64,000 nt of DNA, taken from contig CAWFTG010000001.1 in NCBI GenBank assembly GCA_963818695.1, forward strand, positions 124,001 through 188,000, given 5' to 3'. The notes under the pieces were generated by a model. It was not told the origin of the DNA. It saw only the letters and a list, made by a program, of their open reading frames with translations, and searched no databases. Positions 26,074 through 33,696 of this stretch are shown here, one piece after another; the first letter of the stretch is position 1, and every line of letters begins with the position of its first letter. Origin of the DNA: AP-15 sp963818695. GTDB taxonomy: Bacteria > Pseudomonadota > Alphaproteobacteria > ATCC43930 > CGMCC-115725. The translations under genes were made by a program, and so were the position numbers.

Positions 26074-27638
26074 ATGATGACCGGGAAACCGCGCATCGCA
26101 CATTTGGCCGGCCCCAACGCCACGATCCAGAACACGCCGCCGCTCGTCACGTCGAACAAGGCGCGAGCGAAGCACGGGCTGCCGCCGCTGACCAATGCCG
26201 ATGGCTCGCCGGCGCGGTTCGACGTGCTCCGGGCGCAGCGCCTGGCCGCCCCGGTCAAGGTCTATGTCGAGCAGTTCAGCGCGCATCCGCTGGAAGCCGA
26301 TGTGGCGGAACTTTACGGACTGCCCGACGGCTATGTCGACCGCACCGGGCAGGTGCACAAAGAGCGGCAGAGCGGTGAGGACAAGCCGGTCTACGAAATC
26401 GAATTGCGCCCGGAGGACGGGCTGTACCCGCTGCCCTATGTGGCGCTGCAGGCGGACGGCGCCGCGTGGGAAGAGGAGTGCGCCTTCCCAGGCGCCCCCG
26501 AACCGAACGCCCGGCAAGGCTTCTTCCCGGACGCGTCGCGCAGCTTCGAAGAGATTGATCGCTTGCACATCGGCGGACCACGGCACCGGCAACCTGAACT
26601 CCGGCAAGGCCGAGATCGACTTCTATCGCGTCCTGCCGCCGTCCGGCTACACGAAGGGCCTGCCGGCTGAGCGCCCCACCGATGCCGGCTCGGGGGACAT
26701 CCCGCCAGAAAGCCGCGGCGCCGATTTCTTCCCGTACAAGCCCCCGCACCTCGCCGCATCGGCGCCGGCGCGGGCCGCCAATGCGGTCCAGCAGATCCTC
26801 GCGAGCGGCAAGTATGACGGCGCGATCTGGACCGAGGGCAGCCCCCGGATCGAGGAGACGATCTACTGGTTCAACCTGCTGATCGACACGACCCTGCCGA
26901 TTTGCGGCAATGCCGCCCAACGCCCGCATGGCATGATTAGCAATGACGGGCCGAAGAACATTGTCGATTCGGTTGAATACATCACCTCGCGGATCTGGCA
27001 GGACGAACAGGGCCGCAACCGCGCCGGCGCGGTGCTGATCCAGGAGCAGCGGGTTTTCGCCGCTCGCGCCGTCCAGAAGGCCGACGCGCGGTCGGGCGAC
27101 TATGTGGCAACCGGCGGTCACGGCGGAATTCTCGGCGCAGCAGGCCATCACGGGCCGCCACTCCTCCACTATCTGCCGACCCCGCGCCACACCTGGCGGT
27201 CCGAGGTGAAGCTCACCTCACTGCCCTCCAAGGCAACCGGCGTGCGCCGCGAAAGCTCACGCATCGCCACCGTTCCCGTCGCTATCAAGGGGCCGGACGG
27301 GGCACTGCTCGACACGGCGATCCCCCAGGTGGCGATCGCCAAGGACGCCAGCTATTGGGACCATGACAGCACGGTCGATCCCGAGGCGGCGGTGGATCTT
27401 CTCGCGTTGATCCGGACACATGCTGAAATCGGCGTCGCTGGCCGGCTTTGTCGTCGAAGGGTTTACCCCTTACGGGCGGACCGCCTCCAATGCCCGGCAC
27501 CGGCTGCTGCTGATGGTCTGCCTGATGAAGTTCGGCAGCCTGCTGCCGGCGGCCGATCCGGATCACCCGACCTCCGCGGAAGCCGCCGCCGTGGGCGAGA
27601 AGGGCGCCGCGTATCAAGCAGTCTTCGACACTTATTGA
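26074..27638 (+). pseudogene. Asparaginase-like protein gene with two frameshifts
   Basis: Three consecutive frames give one protein of about 520 residues. Frame 1 (26074-~26573) reads HLAGPNATIQNTPPLVTSNK to FEEIDRLHIG. Frame 2 (~26574-~27415) has DHGTGNLNSGKAEIDFYRVL, then IWTEGSPRIEETIYWFNLLI and CGNAAQRPHGMISNDGPKNI, which parallels the type II asparaginase segments around the second catalytic Thr and the GAMRP-x-x-x-x-S-x-DGP loop. Frame 3 ends with SLAGFVVEGFTPYGRTASNA and FDTY. GAGGAGG precedes the ATG. The catalytic Thr-Asp pair seen in true asparaginases is not conserved (EGSPR replaces HGTDT), so activity is doubtful even if repaired. The open frames are otherwise clean, which suggests a recent lesion or sequence error. 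Confidence 0.65.
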
Positions 27639-27705
27639 GCTGTCGGCATTGAGCTGTCGGCATTGAGCTGTCGGCATAGAGCTGTCGGCATTGAGCTGTC
27701 GGCAT
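27636..27705 (+). repeat. Five tandem copies of a 14-base unit
   Basis: The unit TGAGCTGTCGGCAT occurs at 27636, 27650, 27664, 27678 (first base A) and 27692, without gaps. The first copy supplies the TGA stop of the asparaginase-like gene. It lies 95 bases upstream of the GYD gene and could have arisen by slippage. Confidence 0.9.
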
Positions 27706-27799
27706 TGAAGTCGCCCGTGGCTTCGAGGCTCGCCGGGTGCTAAACTAATGATGCGACAGCCGGATAGGCGAGATCGCGGGACAAAACGGGAGGTTCGTC

Positions 27800-28135
27800 A
27801 TGCCATTGTTCGTCACGCAAGGTCGCTTCACCCGCGAATACATCAAGGGCGGCTTGGCAAAGCCGGAGGACCGGCACGCCGCCATTTCGAGGCTCTGCGA
27901 GCAGGCGGGCGGGAAGTTGGTCTCGTTCTACTTCACGCTCGGCCAGTACGACTTCATGGTCATCTCGGAAATGCCAGACGCAAAGGCCGCAAGCATTCTG
28001 GCGTTCATCGCAGCGGGCGGCGGCGGCATCGAGGGCTCGGTCACTACGCAAGCCTTCACCACAGCCGAGGCTAGAGACATCCTCGCGGCGGCCGGCAAAA
28101 TCGCCAGCCAATATAAGCCGATGGGCGCGTCCTGA
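27800..28135 (+). CDS. GYD domain-containing protein
   Basis: A 111-residue small soluble protein of the GYD family (ferredoxin-like dimeric fold). Landmarks are FVTQGRFTREYIKGGLAKPE, GGKLVSFYFTLGQYDFMVIS, which holds the G-x-YD segment, and SILAFIAAGGGGIEGSVTTQ. No enzymatic role is established. ATG at 27800 follows GGGAGG. It is convergent with the DUF1488 gene; GAGCGC and GCGCTC between the two stops can pair, but no T run follows. Confidence 0.85.
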   Translation: MPLFVTQGRFTREYIKGGLAKPEDRHAAISRLCEQAGGKLVSFYFTLGQYDFMVISEMPDAKAASILAFIAAGGGGIEGSVTTQAFTTAEARDILAAAGKIASQYKPMGAS

Positions 28136-28151
28136 CCGGAGCGCGGACGCA

Positions 28152-28451
28152 TTATCGTAGCGCTCTCGGGGCGGCTGAGCCGTCACGGACGTCGCGTCCG
28201 CTGATCTCGACGTTGCCGTCCTCGGTCAGCTGGCACTGACGCAGCTTCCGCTCGGCAATGCTCTCGAACCGGGTGCGTTGCAGGTAGTAGGCCTCGACGC
28301 AGCGCTCCGGGGTGGGCCGCTCGGGCAACAGGCGTTGGAAGACGCGCCGCGGCACCCGGACGACGCCGCGGTATTCGCCGATTTCGACCCCGAACTCCAC
28401 CGCCTGTTGTTCGGCATTCCAGCGCGCGTCGTCGGGAAAGGTGAAGAACAT
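28152..28451 (-). CDS. DUF1488 family protein
   Basis: A 99-residue protein. The start MFFTFPDDARWNAEQQAVEF, then GEYRGVVRVPRRVFQRLLPE and CVEAYYLQRTRFESIAERKL, match DUF1488, a short family of unknown function in alpha- and gammaproteobacteria. It lacks membrane segments. It follows the 88-residue hypothetical gene by nine bases on the same strand, so the pair is likely co-transcribed. Confidence 0.7.
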   Translation of the reverse strand: MFFTFPDDARWNAEQQAVEFGVEIGEYRGVVRVPRRVFQRLLPERPTPERCVEAYYLQRTRFESIAERKLRQCQLTEDGNVEISGRDVRDGSAAPRALR

Positions 28452-28460
28452 TCGACGGGC

Positions 28461-28727
28461 TTATCTCGGGCGGATCCAAGGCGGAAACAGCTCGTCGGGG
28501 TCGTTGACCCACACGAACGGAATGGCGTGCTGATCGGCGCAGTCCACGGCGAACCGAAAATCTGCCTCTATCGTGTTGCCGGGCTTACTCTGGTCGATTG
28601 CTCTTCCGCTTTCGGGGAAGCGCCAGCTCCCGAGAGCCCGATCGGAATCGGTCGGGCTCCGGTAGACTTTGAACTCGATACACCGCGCGCCACCCGCCTC
28701 CTCCTTCCCGTCAATGATTGCAACCAC
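28461..28727 (-). CDS. Small hypothetical protein upstream of DUF1488
   Basis: An 88-residue frame starting with GTG at 28727, six bases after AGGAG. It begins V-VAIIDGKEEAGGARCIE, continues FKVYRSPTDSDRALGSWRFP and ends FVWVNDPDELFPPWIRPR. The composition is protein-like and acidic-aromatic; no family is recognised. The ribosome site and close spacing to DUF1488 are the main support. Confidence 0.5.
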   Translation of the reverse strand: MVAIIDGKEEAGGARCIEFKVYRSPTDSDRALGSWRFPESGRAIDQSKPGNTIEADFRFAVDCADQHAIPFVWVNDPDELFPPWIRPR

Positions 28728-28947
28728 AGGCAACTCCTGCCTACCGATGCCTTGGGATTCGGCGGGGAAAGGTCCGATCACCAAACCGCCGATCCCAGCA
28801 GAGCTCGACCATGCCGAGCTGCATTCCGCCGACCGACGGCGGGATATAGCGAAGGCGGGGCGGCGAAACAACCTCGTGGTGCGGCCCCGCCGCCCTCCAC
28901 CGTCGTTCAGGCGCGGCGCACGCTATAGAACACCGCGAAACATCCGG

Positions 28948-29100
28948 GCAGCACGGCTCGACACAGCAGATTTGGAGCAGCAAAAGCGGATCTGCGTCGA
29001 TCTGCAGAAGCAGCTCTGGGAAGACGTGCCGTTCATCCCGCTTGGCGAATATTGGCAAGCAATGGCCTACCGGAAGGACTTGACCGACGCGATGCCGTAA
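28948..29100 (+). pseudogene. C-terminal remnant of a peptide-type solute-binding protein
   Basis: About 50 codons, ending QKQLWEDVPFIPLGEYWQAM and AYRKDLTDAMP, match the C-terminus of SBP_bac_5 family proteins, in which the last helix and strand read DVPFIPLGQ-x-x-x-x-AYR. No start or N-terminal domain precedes it; homology begins abruptly near 28948. It is the leftover of a deleted gene, joined tail to tail with an inverted N-terminal remnant. Confidence 0.7.
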
Positions 29101-29210
29101 AGTTTATCCAACACGAGATAGGCGTAGTTTCGCGTCGGCCGCGCCCCGGTGATGACCGGATCCAACACCGAAAGATCGGCTGCAAACTTGGGGCCAATTT
29201 CCCTGAACAG
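29091..29210 (-). pseudogene. N-terminal remnant of a solute-binding protein, inverted
   Basis: Forty codons read DLSVLDPVITGARPTRNYAY and LVLDKLYGI, the segment just after the signal peptide in SBP_bac_5 proteins (LDP-x-x-x-x-A-x-x-TRN-x-x-YLV-x-D-x-LYG). The signal peptide is missing, and after LYGI the frame runs into the end of the plus-strand remnant. Together with that piece it marks an inversion or deletion joint near 29095. Confidence 0.6.
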
Positions 29211-29369
29211 CGCGGCGGAATTCGGCGAGTAATGCACATCAGTAACTTCCGATGCCAATACGTCCGCCGATAGACAGCCCGACTCAGTGATTGGCCCTTC
29301 TCCTGCGCTTAGCAATGACAAAGCCCCGCCCCAGGGTTGGGTGGAGAAAGCTTCGCTTCGCCGTGCCGC

Positions 29370-29997
29370 TATTCCCGTTACCGAGCGCTTTTCCATATTC
29401 GTGTGGGGATCCAACAAGACGAATGCACATATTTATGCTCGGCAAGTATCGCCAGCACCAACAGTGTCACCGCGCATGATTTTCCGGAGCCGGTCGCCCC
29501 GAGCGTCGCAAAATTCTTGCCAACAGCTCGTCGACGACGATAAAGGCCGAGCGCTTCGGGTCATGGTAGAGGGTGCCGATACTGACGTTGGTGACCGATG
29601 GCCGGGGTGTAGACCACGGTTAGGTCGGCCTCCGTCGCGGCTTGAACAGGCGTTCCGGCAACAGGATAATGCGAGACGCCCCGACTGCACTGCGGCCGGC
29701 CCTCGACCATGGGAATTATCTCGCCCAGCAGATCGACGACGATTAGGCTACGCGGCGTAGAATCGACCCCCTTCGGTATTTTATCTCGCCGATCGTTCCG
29801 ATCACGTCGAGGAGCGCGCTTCTCGCGTTGACCATCGCGCCGATGCGAACGGGGTCCTCGGTGAGAGCGTCGACTTCGAGGGCCGCGGTCATTTGCGAGC
29901 CCGCCACCACGACACGTCCGATAAGGTTGTCCATGTGCGAAGGTCCGGTGAGATGCGTCGCGAATTCCTGCAGTTGTCGTCGCGAGACAATACTCAA
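29370..29997 (-). pseudogene. Decayed HerA/DUF87-type ATPase, N-terminal part
   Basis: Pieces in three frames spell the N-terminus of a HerA-like ATPase. They are IGRVVVAGSQMTAALEVDAL, LIVVDLLGEIIPMVEG, RGVSHYPVAGTPVQAATEAD, VSIGTLYHDPKRSAFIVVDE, then FATLGATGSGKSCAVTLLVL with an intact Walker A, and PHEYGKALG. HerA proteins are hexameric DNA-translocating helicases that usually work with the nuclease NurA, or in phage-defence systems. At least three frameshifts are present and the C-terminal two thirds are gone. Confidence 0.7.
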
Positions 29998-29999
29998 TT

Positions 30000-31136
30000 T
30001 CAGCTATCGAAGGTTTCCATTTCGTCATCGAGTTCGGCGGTCTCGCCTTGCCGCGAAAGACTGCGCCGATCGATTGCGACCGTTTTAATCACGGCGAAGA
30101 CCTCGCGTCCGGCGGCCAGGCCCAATGCGTCGCCCGAACGTCTGGTCACTCGCGCCAACAGGCGTTCGGCGCCCAGGCGGAGCTGAACTTCGAGCGCCCC
30201 CTCCTCGATCGGAACGAGCCGCTCAACCCGAGCCACGAGCACGTTGAGCGCGCTGATGCCGGTGGGGCGATTGATCGCCAGGATCACATCGCGCGCGCGG
30301 ATGCGCACCCGCAACGCGGTGCCGACAGGTGCATCCAGACGGGGCACCGTGAGCTTGCCGAAATCCCCGGTAAGCTGGGACAAACTCCAGCGCGGGTCGT
30401 GCGCCGCAATGCGCACCGCGAGAACCGCCCCGGCTTCGAAACGGCCCGCCAGCGGATAGAGCTCGGCGCGGCCCATCACTTCCGGCACCGGACCTACGGC
30501 GTGCACCCGGCCAGTCGAAATCAGTACGATCGTCGTGGCGAGGCGGGCGACCTCGGCGATGGAATGGCTGACATAGACGATCGGCACCCTCGCCTCGTCG
30601 CGCAACCGTTCGAGGTAGGGCAGAATCTCATCTTTGCGCCGCGCATCGAGTGACGCCAAGGGTTCGTCCATCAGCAACAACCGCGGGCTGGCCAACAGAG
30701 CCCGGCCGATCGCGACGCGCTGTTTCTCGCCGCCCGAGAGCCGGCCCGGCCGGCGGTCGAGCAACGGAGCGATGTCGAGCAGATCGACGATATCGTCGAG
30801 ACTGGAGGCGCGCCTTTCCCGAGACGGGGCGAACCAGCGGCCGAACAGCAGGTTTTTCCTGACGGTAAGGTGCGGAAAAAGCCGACCCTCCTGGAAGACA
30901 TAGCCGACCCGCCGTCGATACGTCGGGACGCAGATGCCGTGCTCGGTGTCGAGCAGGACCGAGCCGTCCATGACGATGCGCCCCCGGCGCGGATGAAGCA
31001 GGCCGGCGATCGCGTTTACGACTGATGTCTTGCCGGCGCCCGAACGGCCGAACAGCGCGGTCAGACCGCGCCCGGCGCGAAAGTGAATGTCGAGCGCGAA
31101 ATCGGCGAGCCGGTGCTCGATATCGACTTGGAGCAT
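30000..31136 (-). CDS. modC: Molybdate ABC transporter ATP-binding protein
   Basis: A 378-residue ATPase with regulatory tail. The nucleotide-binding domain has Walker A FGRSGAGKTS, Q-loop VGYVFQEGRLFPHLTVRKNL, signature RLSGGEKQRVAIGRAL, Walker B LLLMDEPLASLDA and switch His in VYVSHSIAE. Residues ~290-355 form a MOP/TOBE molybdate-binding domain (SALNVLVARVERLVPIEEGA, with RLLARVTRRSGDALGLAAGR). The order and length fit ModC. It starts five bases after modB and ends at 30000, next to the HerA remnant. No modA binding-protein gene is adjacent. Confidence 0.93.
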   Translation of the reverse strand: MLQVDIEHRLADFALDIHFRAGRGLTALFGRSGAGKTSVVNAIAGLLHPRRGRIVMDGSVLLDTEHGICVPTYRRRVGYVFQEGRLFPHLTVRKNLLFGRWFAPSRERRASSLDDIVDLLDIAPLLDRRPGRLSGGEKQRVAIGRALLASPRLLLMDEPLASLDARRKDEILPYLERLRDEARVPIVYVSHSIAEVARLATTIVLISTGRVHAVGPVPEVMGRAELYPLAGRFEAGAVLAVRIAAHDPRWSLSQLTGDFGKLTVPRLDAPVGTALRVRIRARDVILAINRPTGISALNVLVARVERLVPIEEGALEVQLRLGAERLLARVTRRSGDALGLAAGREVFAVIKTVAIDRRSLSRQGETAELDDEMETFDS

Positions 31137-31141
31137 CGGCT

Positions 31142-31846
31142 TCAGTCGCCGGAAAGGCTCCGGCCCATGCGCCTTGCCAGAATATCGGCGGCGATGAGCG
31201 CGATAAATGACAGCGCTATCGAGACCAGAGTAAGCCTCAGCGCGCCGACATCGCCGCCCGGAGTCTGGGTCAGGATGTATATCGCCGAAGCGATCGTCCG
31301 GGTCTCGCCGGGGATGTTGGACACAAACGTAATTGTCGCACCAAATTCGCCCAAACTTCGGGCGAAGGACAATACCATGCCGGCGACGATCCCCGGGGCG
31401 GTCAATGGCAACGTCACGAGCGCAAACACAAAGATCCTCTTGGCGCCGAGTGTGCCGGCAGCCTCTTCGAGCCTGCGGTCAACTGCCTCCAGCGACAGCC
31501 GGATCGCGCGTACCAGCAGCGGAAACCCCATAATTGCGCAGGCGAGTGCCGCGCCGGTCCAGCGAAACGCGAAGACGATGCCGAAGGATTCCTCCAGAAA
31601 TCGGCCGAGCGGTCCGTGGCGACCGAACAGCAGCAGCAGCAGGTAACCAGTCACGACAGGCGGCATCACCAGCGGCAGATGAACCACGCCGTCGAGCAGG
31701 CTCTTGCCGTAAAACCGGCCGCGCGCCAGAACGATTGCCGTCGCCAGCCCAAAGGGCAAGCTGCCGGCCATTGCCCAAAACGCGATGCGCAGGCTCAGGC
31801 GCACCGCCTCAATTTCGGCCGCGCTGAAGTCCAGCATCAGGCTCAC
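31142..31846 (-). CDS. modB: Molybdate ABC transporter permease
   Basis: A 234-residue inner-membrane permease with five to six helices. It opens AVRLSLRIAFWAMAGSLPFG and carries the family's LVMPPVVTGYLLLLLFGRHG, and the EAA loop EEAAGTLGAKRIFVFALVTL that docks on ModC, then FARSLGEFGATITFVSNIPG. These phrases are diagnostic of ModB/TupB-type permeases and the neighbour modC with a MOP domain settles the choice. GTG at 31846 or ATG at 31837 may start it. It is divergent from the SelW-like gene. Confidence 0.93.
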   Translation of the reverse strand: MSLMLDFSAAEIEAVRLSLRIAFWAMAGSLPFGLATAIVLARGRFYGKSLLDGVVHLPLVMPPVVTGYLLLLLFGRHGPLGRFLEESFGIVFAFRWTGAALACAIMGFPLLVRAIRLSLEAVDRRLEEAAGTLGAKRIFVFALVTLPLTAPGIVAGMVLSFARSLGEFGATITFVSNIPGETRTIASAIYILTQTPGGDVGALRLTLVSIALSFIALIAADILARRMGRSLSGD

Positions 31847-31970
31847 CCGACGGTCACAGGGACTCGCTGTATAGCTCGGAAAGGGCCGAGCGGGTGAGAC
31901 AGGACCATGGCCCCAACCGCTCGGGCCGTGGTAAGCTGCACGCGGTTGGTTGCTGAACGAGGTGGCGGTA

Positions 31971-32189
31971 ATGAAAGTCAGGATCGAATACTGCGTACCT
32001 TGAAACTATGAACCTCGGGCCCTCCGTGCGAAGGCCAAACTCATGGAACGCGGCGCAGAAGAAGTCGAACTCGTCAAAGGAGTGTCGGGCGTGTTCGAAA
32101 TCACCATCGACGGAAAGCTCGTCTTCTCAAAAAAACAGCTAGGCAGATTTCCGGAAGACGCGGAAATCGATGCTTTGGCAAGCGGATAG
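31971..32189 (+). CDS. SelT/SelW/SelH (Rdx) family protein, probable selenoprotein with in-frame UGA
   Basis: A 72-codon gene read through TGA at 32001-32003. Before the UGA it reads MKVRIEYCVP; after it, NYEPRALRAKAKLMERGAEE, VELVKGVSGVFEITIDGKLV and FSKKQLGRFPEDAEIDALAS. This is the complete Rdx thioredoxin-like fold: beta1, the CxxC/CxxU redox motif (Y-C-V-P-U-N-Y), helix, GVFEI strand and the F-P-E end. The UGA falls exactly on the redox position that is Cys or Sec in the family. A hairpin with a GU in its loop follows the UGA. AGGTGG precedes the ATG by five bases. It is a small redox protein, probably cytosolic. If UGA were a stop, only ten residues would be made and the conserved downstream frame would be unexplained. 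Confidence 0.82.
32018..32036 (+). promoter_or_regulatory. Candidate bacterial SECIS hairpin of the SelW-like gene
   Basis: Fifteen bases after the UGA, GGCC (32018-32021) pairs with GGCC (32033-32036), with one bulged C and a T-A pair, enclosing the loop CCGTGCGA. The loop GU lies about 23-24 bases after the UGA, near the place where the loop GU of the E. coli fdhF element sits. Such hairpins bind SelB-Sec-tRNA. The stem is short. Confidence 0.5.
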
Positions 32190-32196
32190 CGACGGC

Positions 32197-33681
32197 CTAA
32201 CCCTCCCCCACGACCGGGGGAGGGTGACGCACCTCCAGCTCGTCGAGCATTGCGACAATGCGATTGATGTGGGCGTCTCTGTCGTATAGGCCGTAGAGCG
32301 TGCCGGCAAGGCGCACCGGGTCGCCAGAATAATACCGCTCATATAGCTGCTGGCGACCGGAAAAGGACGACACTGCCGTGTCGAAGGCGAGGCGAAACAG
32401 CTTGATCCGCGTCGCGGCATCGGCATTTGCCGCCTGGAAATAGGTAGCGACGTCGGCGGCCGCCGGCCCGGTCAGCTCGGCATGAGAGGGGACCGCGACG
32501 AGCCCACCGGCACCCAAGATCTGCATGATCTCGCACATCCGCACGAACATTTTCGGAAACATCATCCGCACGGTCCACAGCGGCATCGCCGCCGGGTTCA
32601 TTACGCCGCCCGGTCCCGGCCCCGCATCGGCCTCACTCGCGCGTAGGCAAGCGCGGGCGAACTCGGTGTACTGGATCAGCTCGGCCAGCATGCCCTGGAC
32701 GTGCAGATGCTGGTCGATGTTGGTCGATTTGGCGATGGCGAAGGCTAGGCCCATCATGAACTCGGCTTTCGCCAGGTTCTTGGTCGAAAACTGGTGCATG
32801 ATCTGCGGCATGATGCCGGTACGGTTATAGAGGCCGTTGCACAGCTCGGGATCGCGATGGATGAAGACCCGCTCCCACGGCACCAGCACGTCGTCGAAGA
32901 TCACCATCGCATCGGTCTCGTCAAAGCGCGCCGAAAGCGGATAGTCCATCGGCGAGGCGGCGTTCTGGTGAATGACCGAGGGGCGACAAATAAACCGCAG
33001 ACCGGGGGCGTTGACAGCCACGCTGAACCCGAAGGCGTAAGGCTCGGCTTCCCTGCTGTTGGCGATGTAGGTCGACGGGAGCACGAGAAGGTCATCAGAA
33101 TAGGCGCACAGGGTCGACACCATGCGCGCGCCGCGAATGACGATACCGGCGTCTGTCTCCTTGACGATCTTCGCCGCTAAGTCCTTGTCCTGTTTCTCCA
33201 CGGGCTGCGAGCGATCGACCTGCGGGTTGATCAAGGTATGAGTCATGCAGATGTCGTTCTCGCGAATATACTCGTGGTAGCCGCGAATATTGTTAGCGAA
33301 GCTCTTGTCCGTCTTTCCAAATTCTTCGGCTGCCGAAGCGAAAGCAGTGATGAATATGTTCATGTAATCGGGGCTGCGGCCGAACATTCCGCAGGTCGCG
33401 TCCGCCCAGATCTTCACCATGTCGCGGCGACAGATCAGATCGCCGACCGAGCGCGGCTCGATAAACGACAGTCCGACGCGCTCGCCGCTGGTCGGCGAGA
33501 GAAAGGTCATCCGGTCGATCAGCGCCGGGTCGTGCTGCATGTCATAGAGCTCAGCGAGGCTGCGCGCCGCTGCGGCAAAGCGGCGATCGGTCGTGACGTC
33601 CTCTACCCGGCCGCCGTCGATGAACAGCTGGCGGCCGTCCCGCAGCGATTGCATAAGCTGCTCGCCCCTACGAATGGCCAT
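32197..33681 (-). CDS. 4-hydroxyphenylacetate 3-hydroxylase (HpaB) family monooxygenase
   Basis: A 494-residue FADH2-dependent aromatic hydroxylase of the HpaB/acyl-CoA dehydrogenase-like fold. N-terminal landmarks are RDGRQLFIDGGRVEDVTTDR and FLSPTSGERVGLSFIEPRSV; the middle has YIRENDICMTHTLINPQVDR and the substrate/flavin region ETDAGIVIRGARMVSTLCAY, FDDVLVPWERVFIHRD and QIMHQFSTKNLAKAEFMMGL. Length is normal for the family. The ring substrate is unknown, and the small flavin reductase partner (HpaC) is absent. It is third in an operon behind GST and LLM oxidoreductase genes. Confidence 0.87.
   Translation of the reverse strand: MAIRRGEQLMQSLRDGRQLFIDGGRVEDVTTDRRFAAAARSLAELYDMQHDPALIDRMTFLSPTSGERVGLSFIEPRSVGDLICRRDMVKIWADATCGMFGRSPDYMNIFITAFASAAEEFGKTDKSFANNIRGYHEYIRENDICMTHTLINPQVDRSQPVEKQDKDLAAKIVKETDAGIVIRGARMVSTLCAYSDDLLVLPSTYIANSREAEPYAFGFSVAVNAPGLRFICRPSVIHQNAASPMDYPLSARFDETDAMVIFDDVLVPWERVFIHRDPELCNGLYNRTGIMPQIMHQFSTKNLAKAEFMMGLAFAIAKSTNIDQHLHVQGMLAELIQYTEFARACLRASEADAGPGPGGVMNPAAMPLWTVRMMFPKMFVRMCEIMQILGAGGLVAVPSHAELTGPAAADVATYFQAANADAATRIKLFRLAFDTAVSSFSGRQQLYERYYSGDPVRLAGTLYGLYDRDAHINRIVAMLDELEVRHPPPVVGEG
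32201..32224. terminator. Perfect GC hairpin between convergent genes
   Basis: CCCTCCCCC (32201-32209) pairs perfectly with GGGGGAGGG (32216-32224) around ACGACC. It lies just past the SelW-like stop and inside the last codons of the HpaB gene (its PPPVVGEG end). No T run follows on either strand, so it may be a bidirectional transcript-end structure or a REP-like element. Confidence 0.55.
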
Positions 33682-33696
33682 CCCGGTTTCTTTCGG

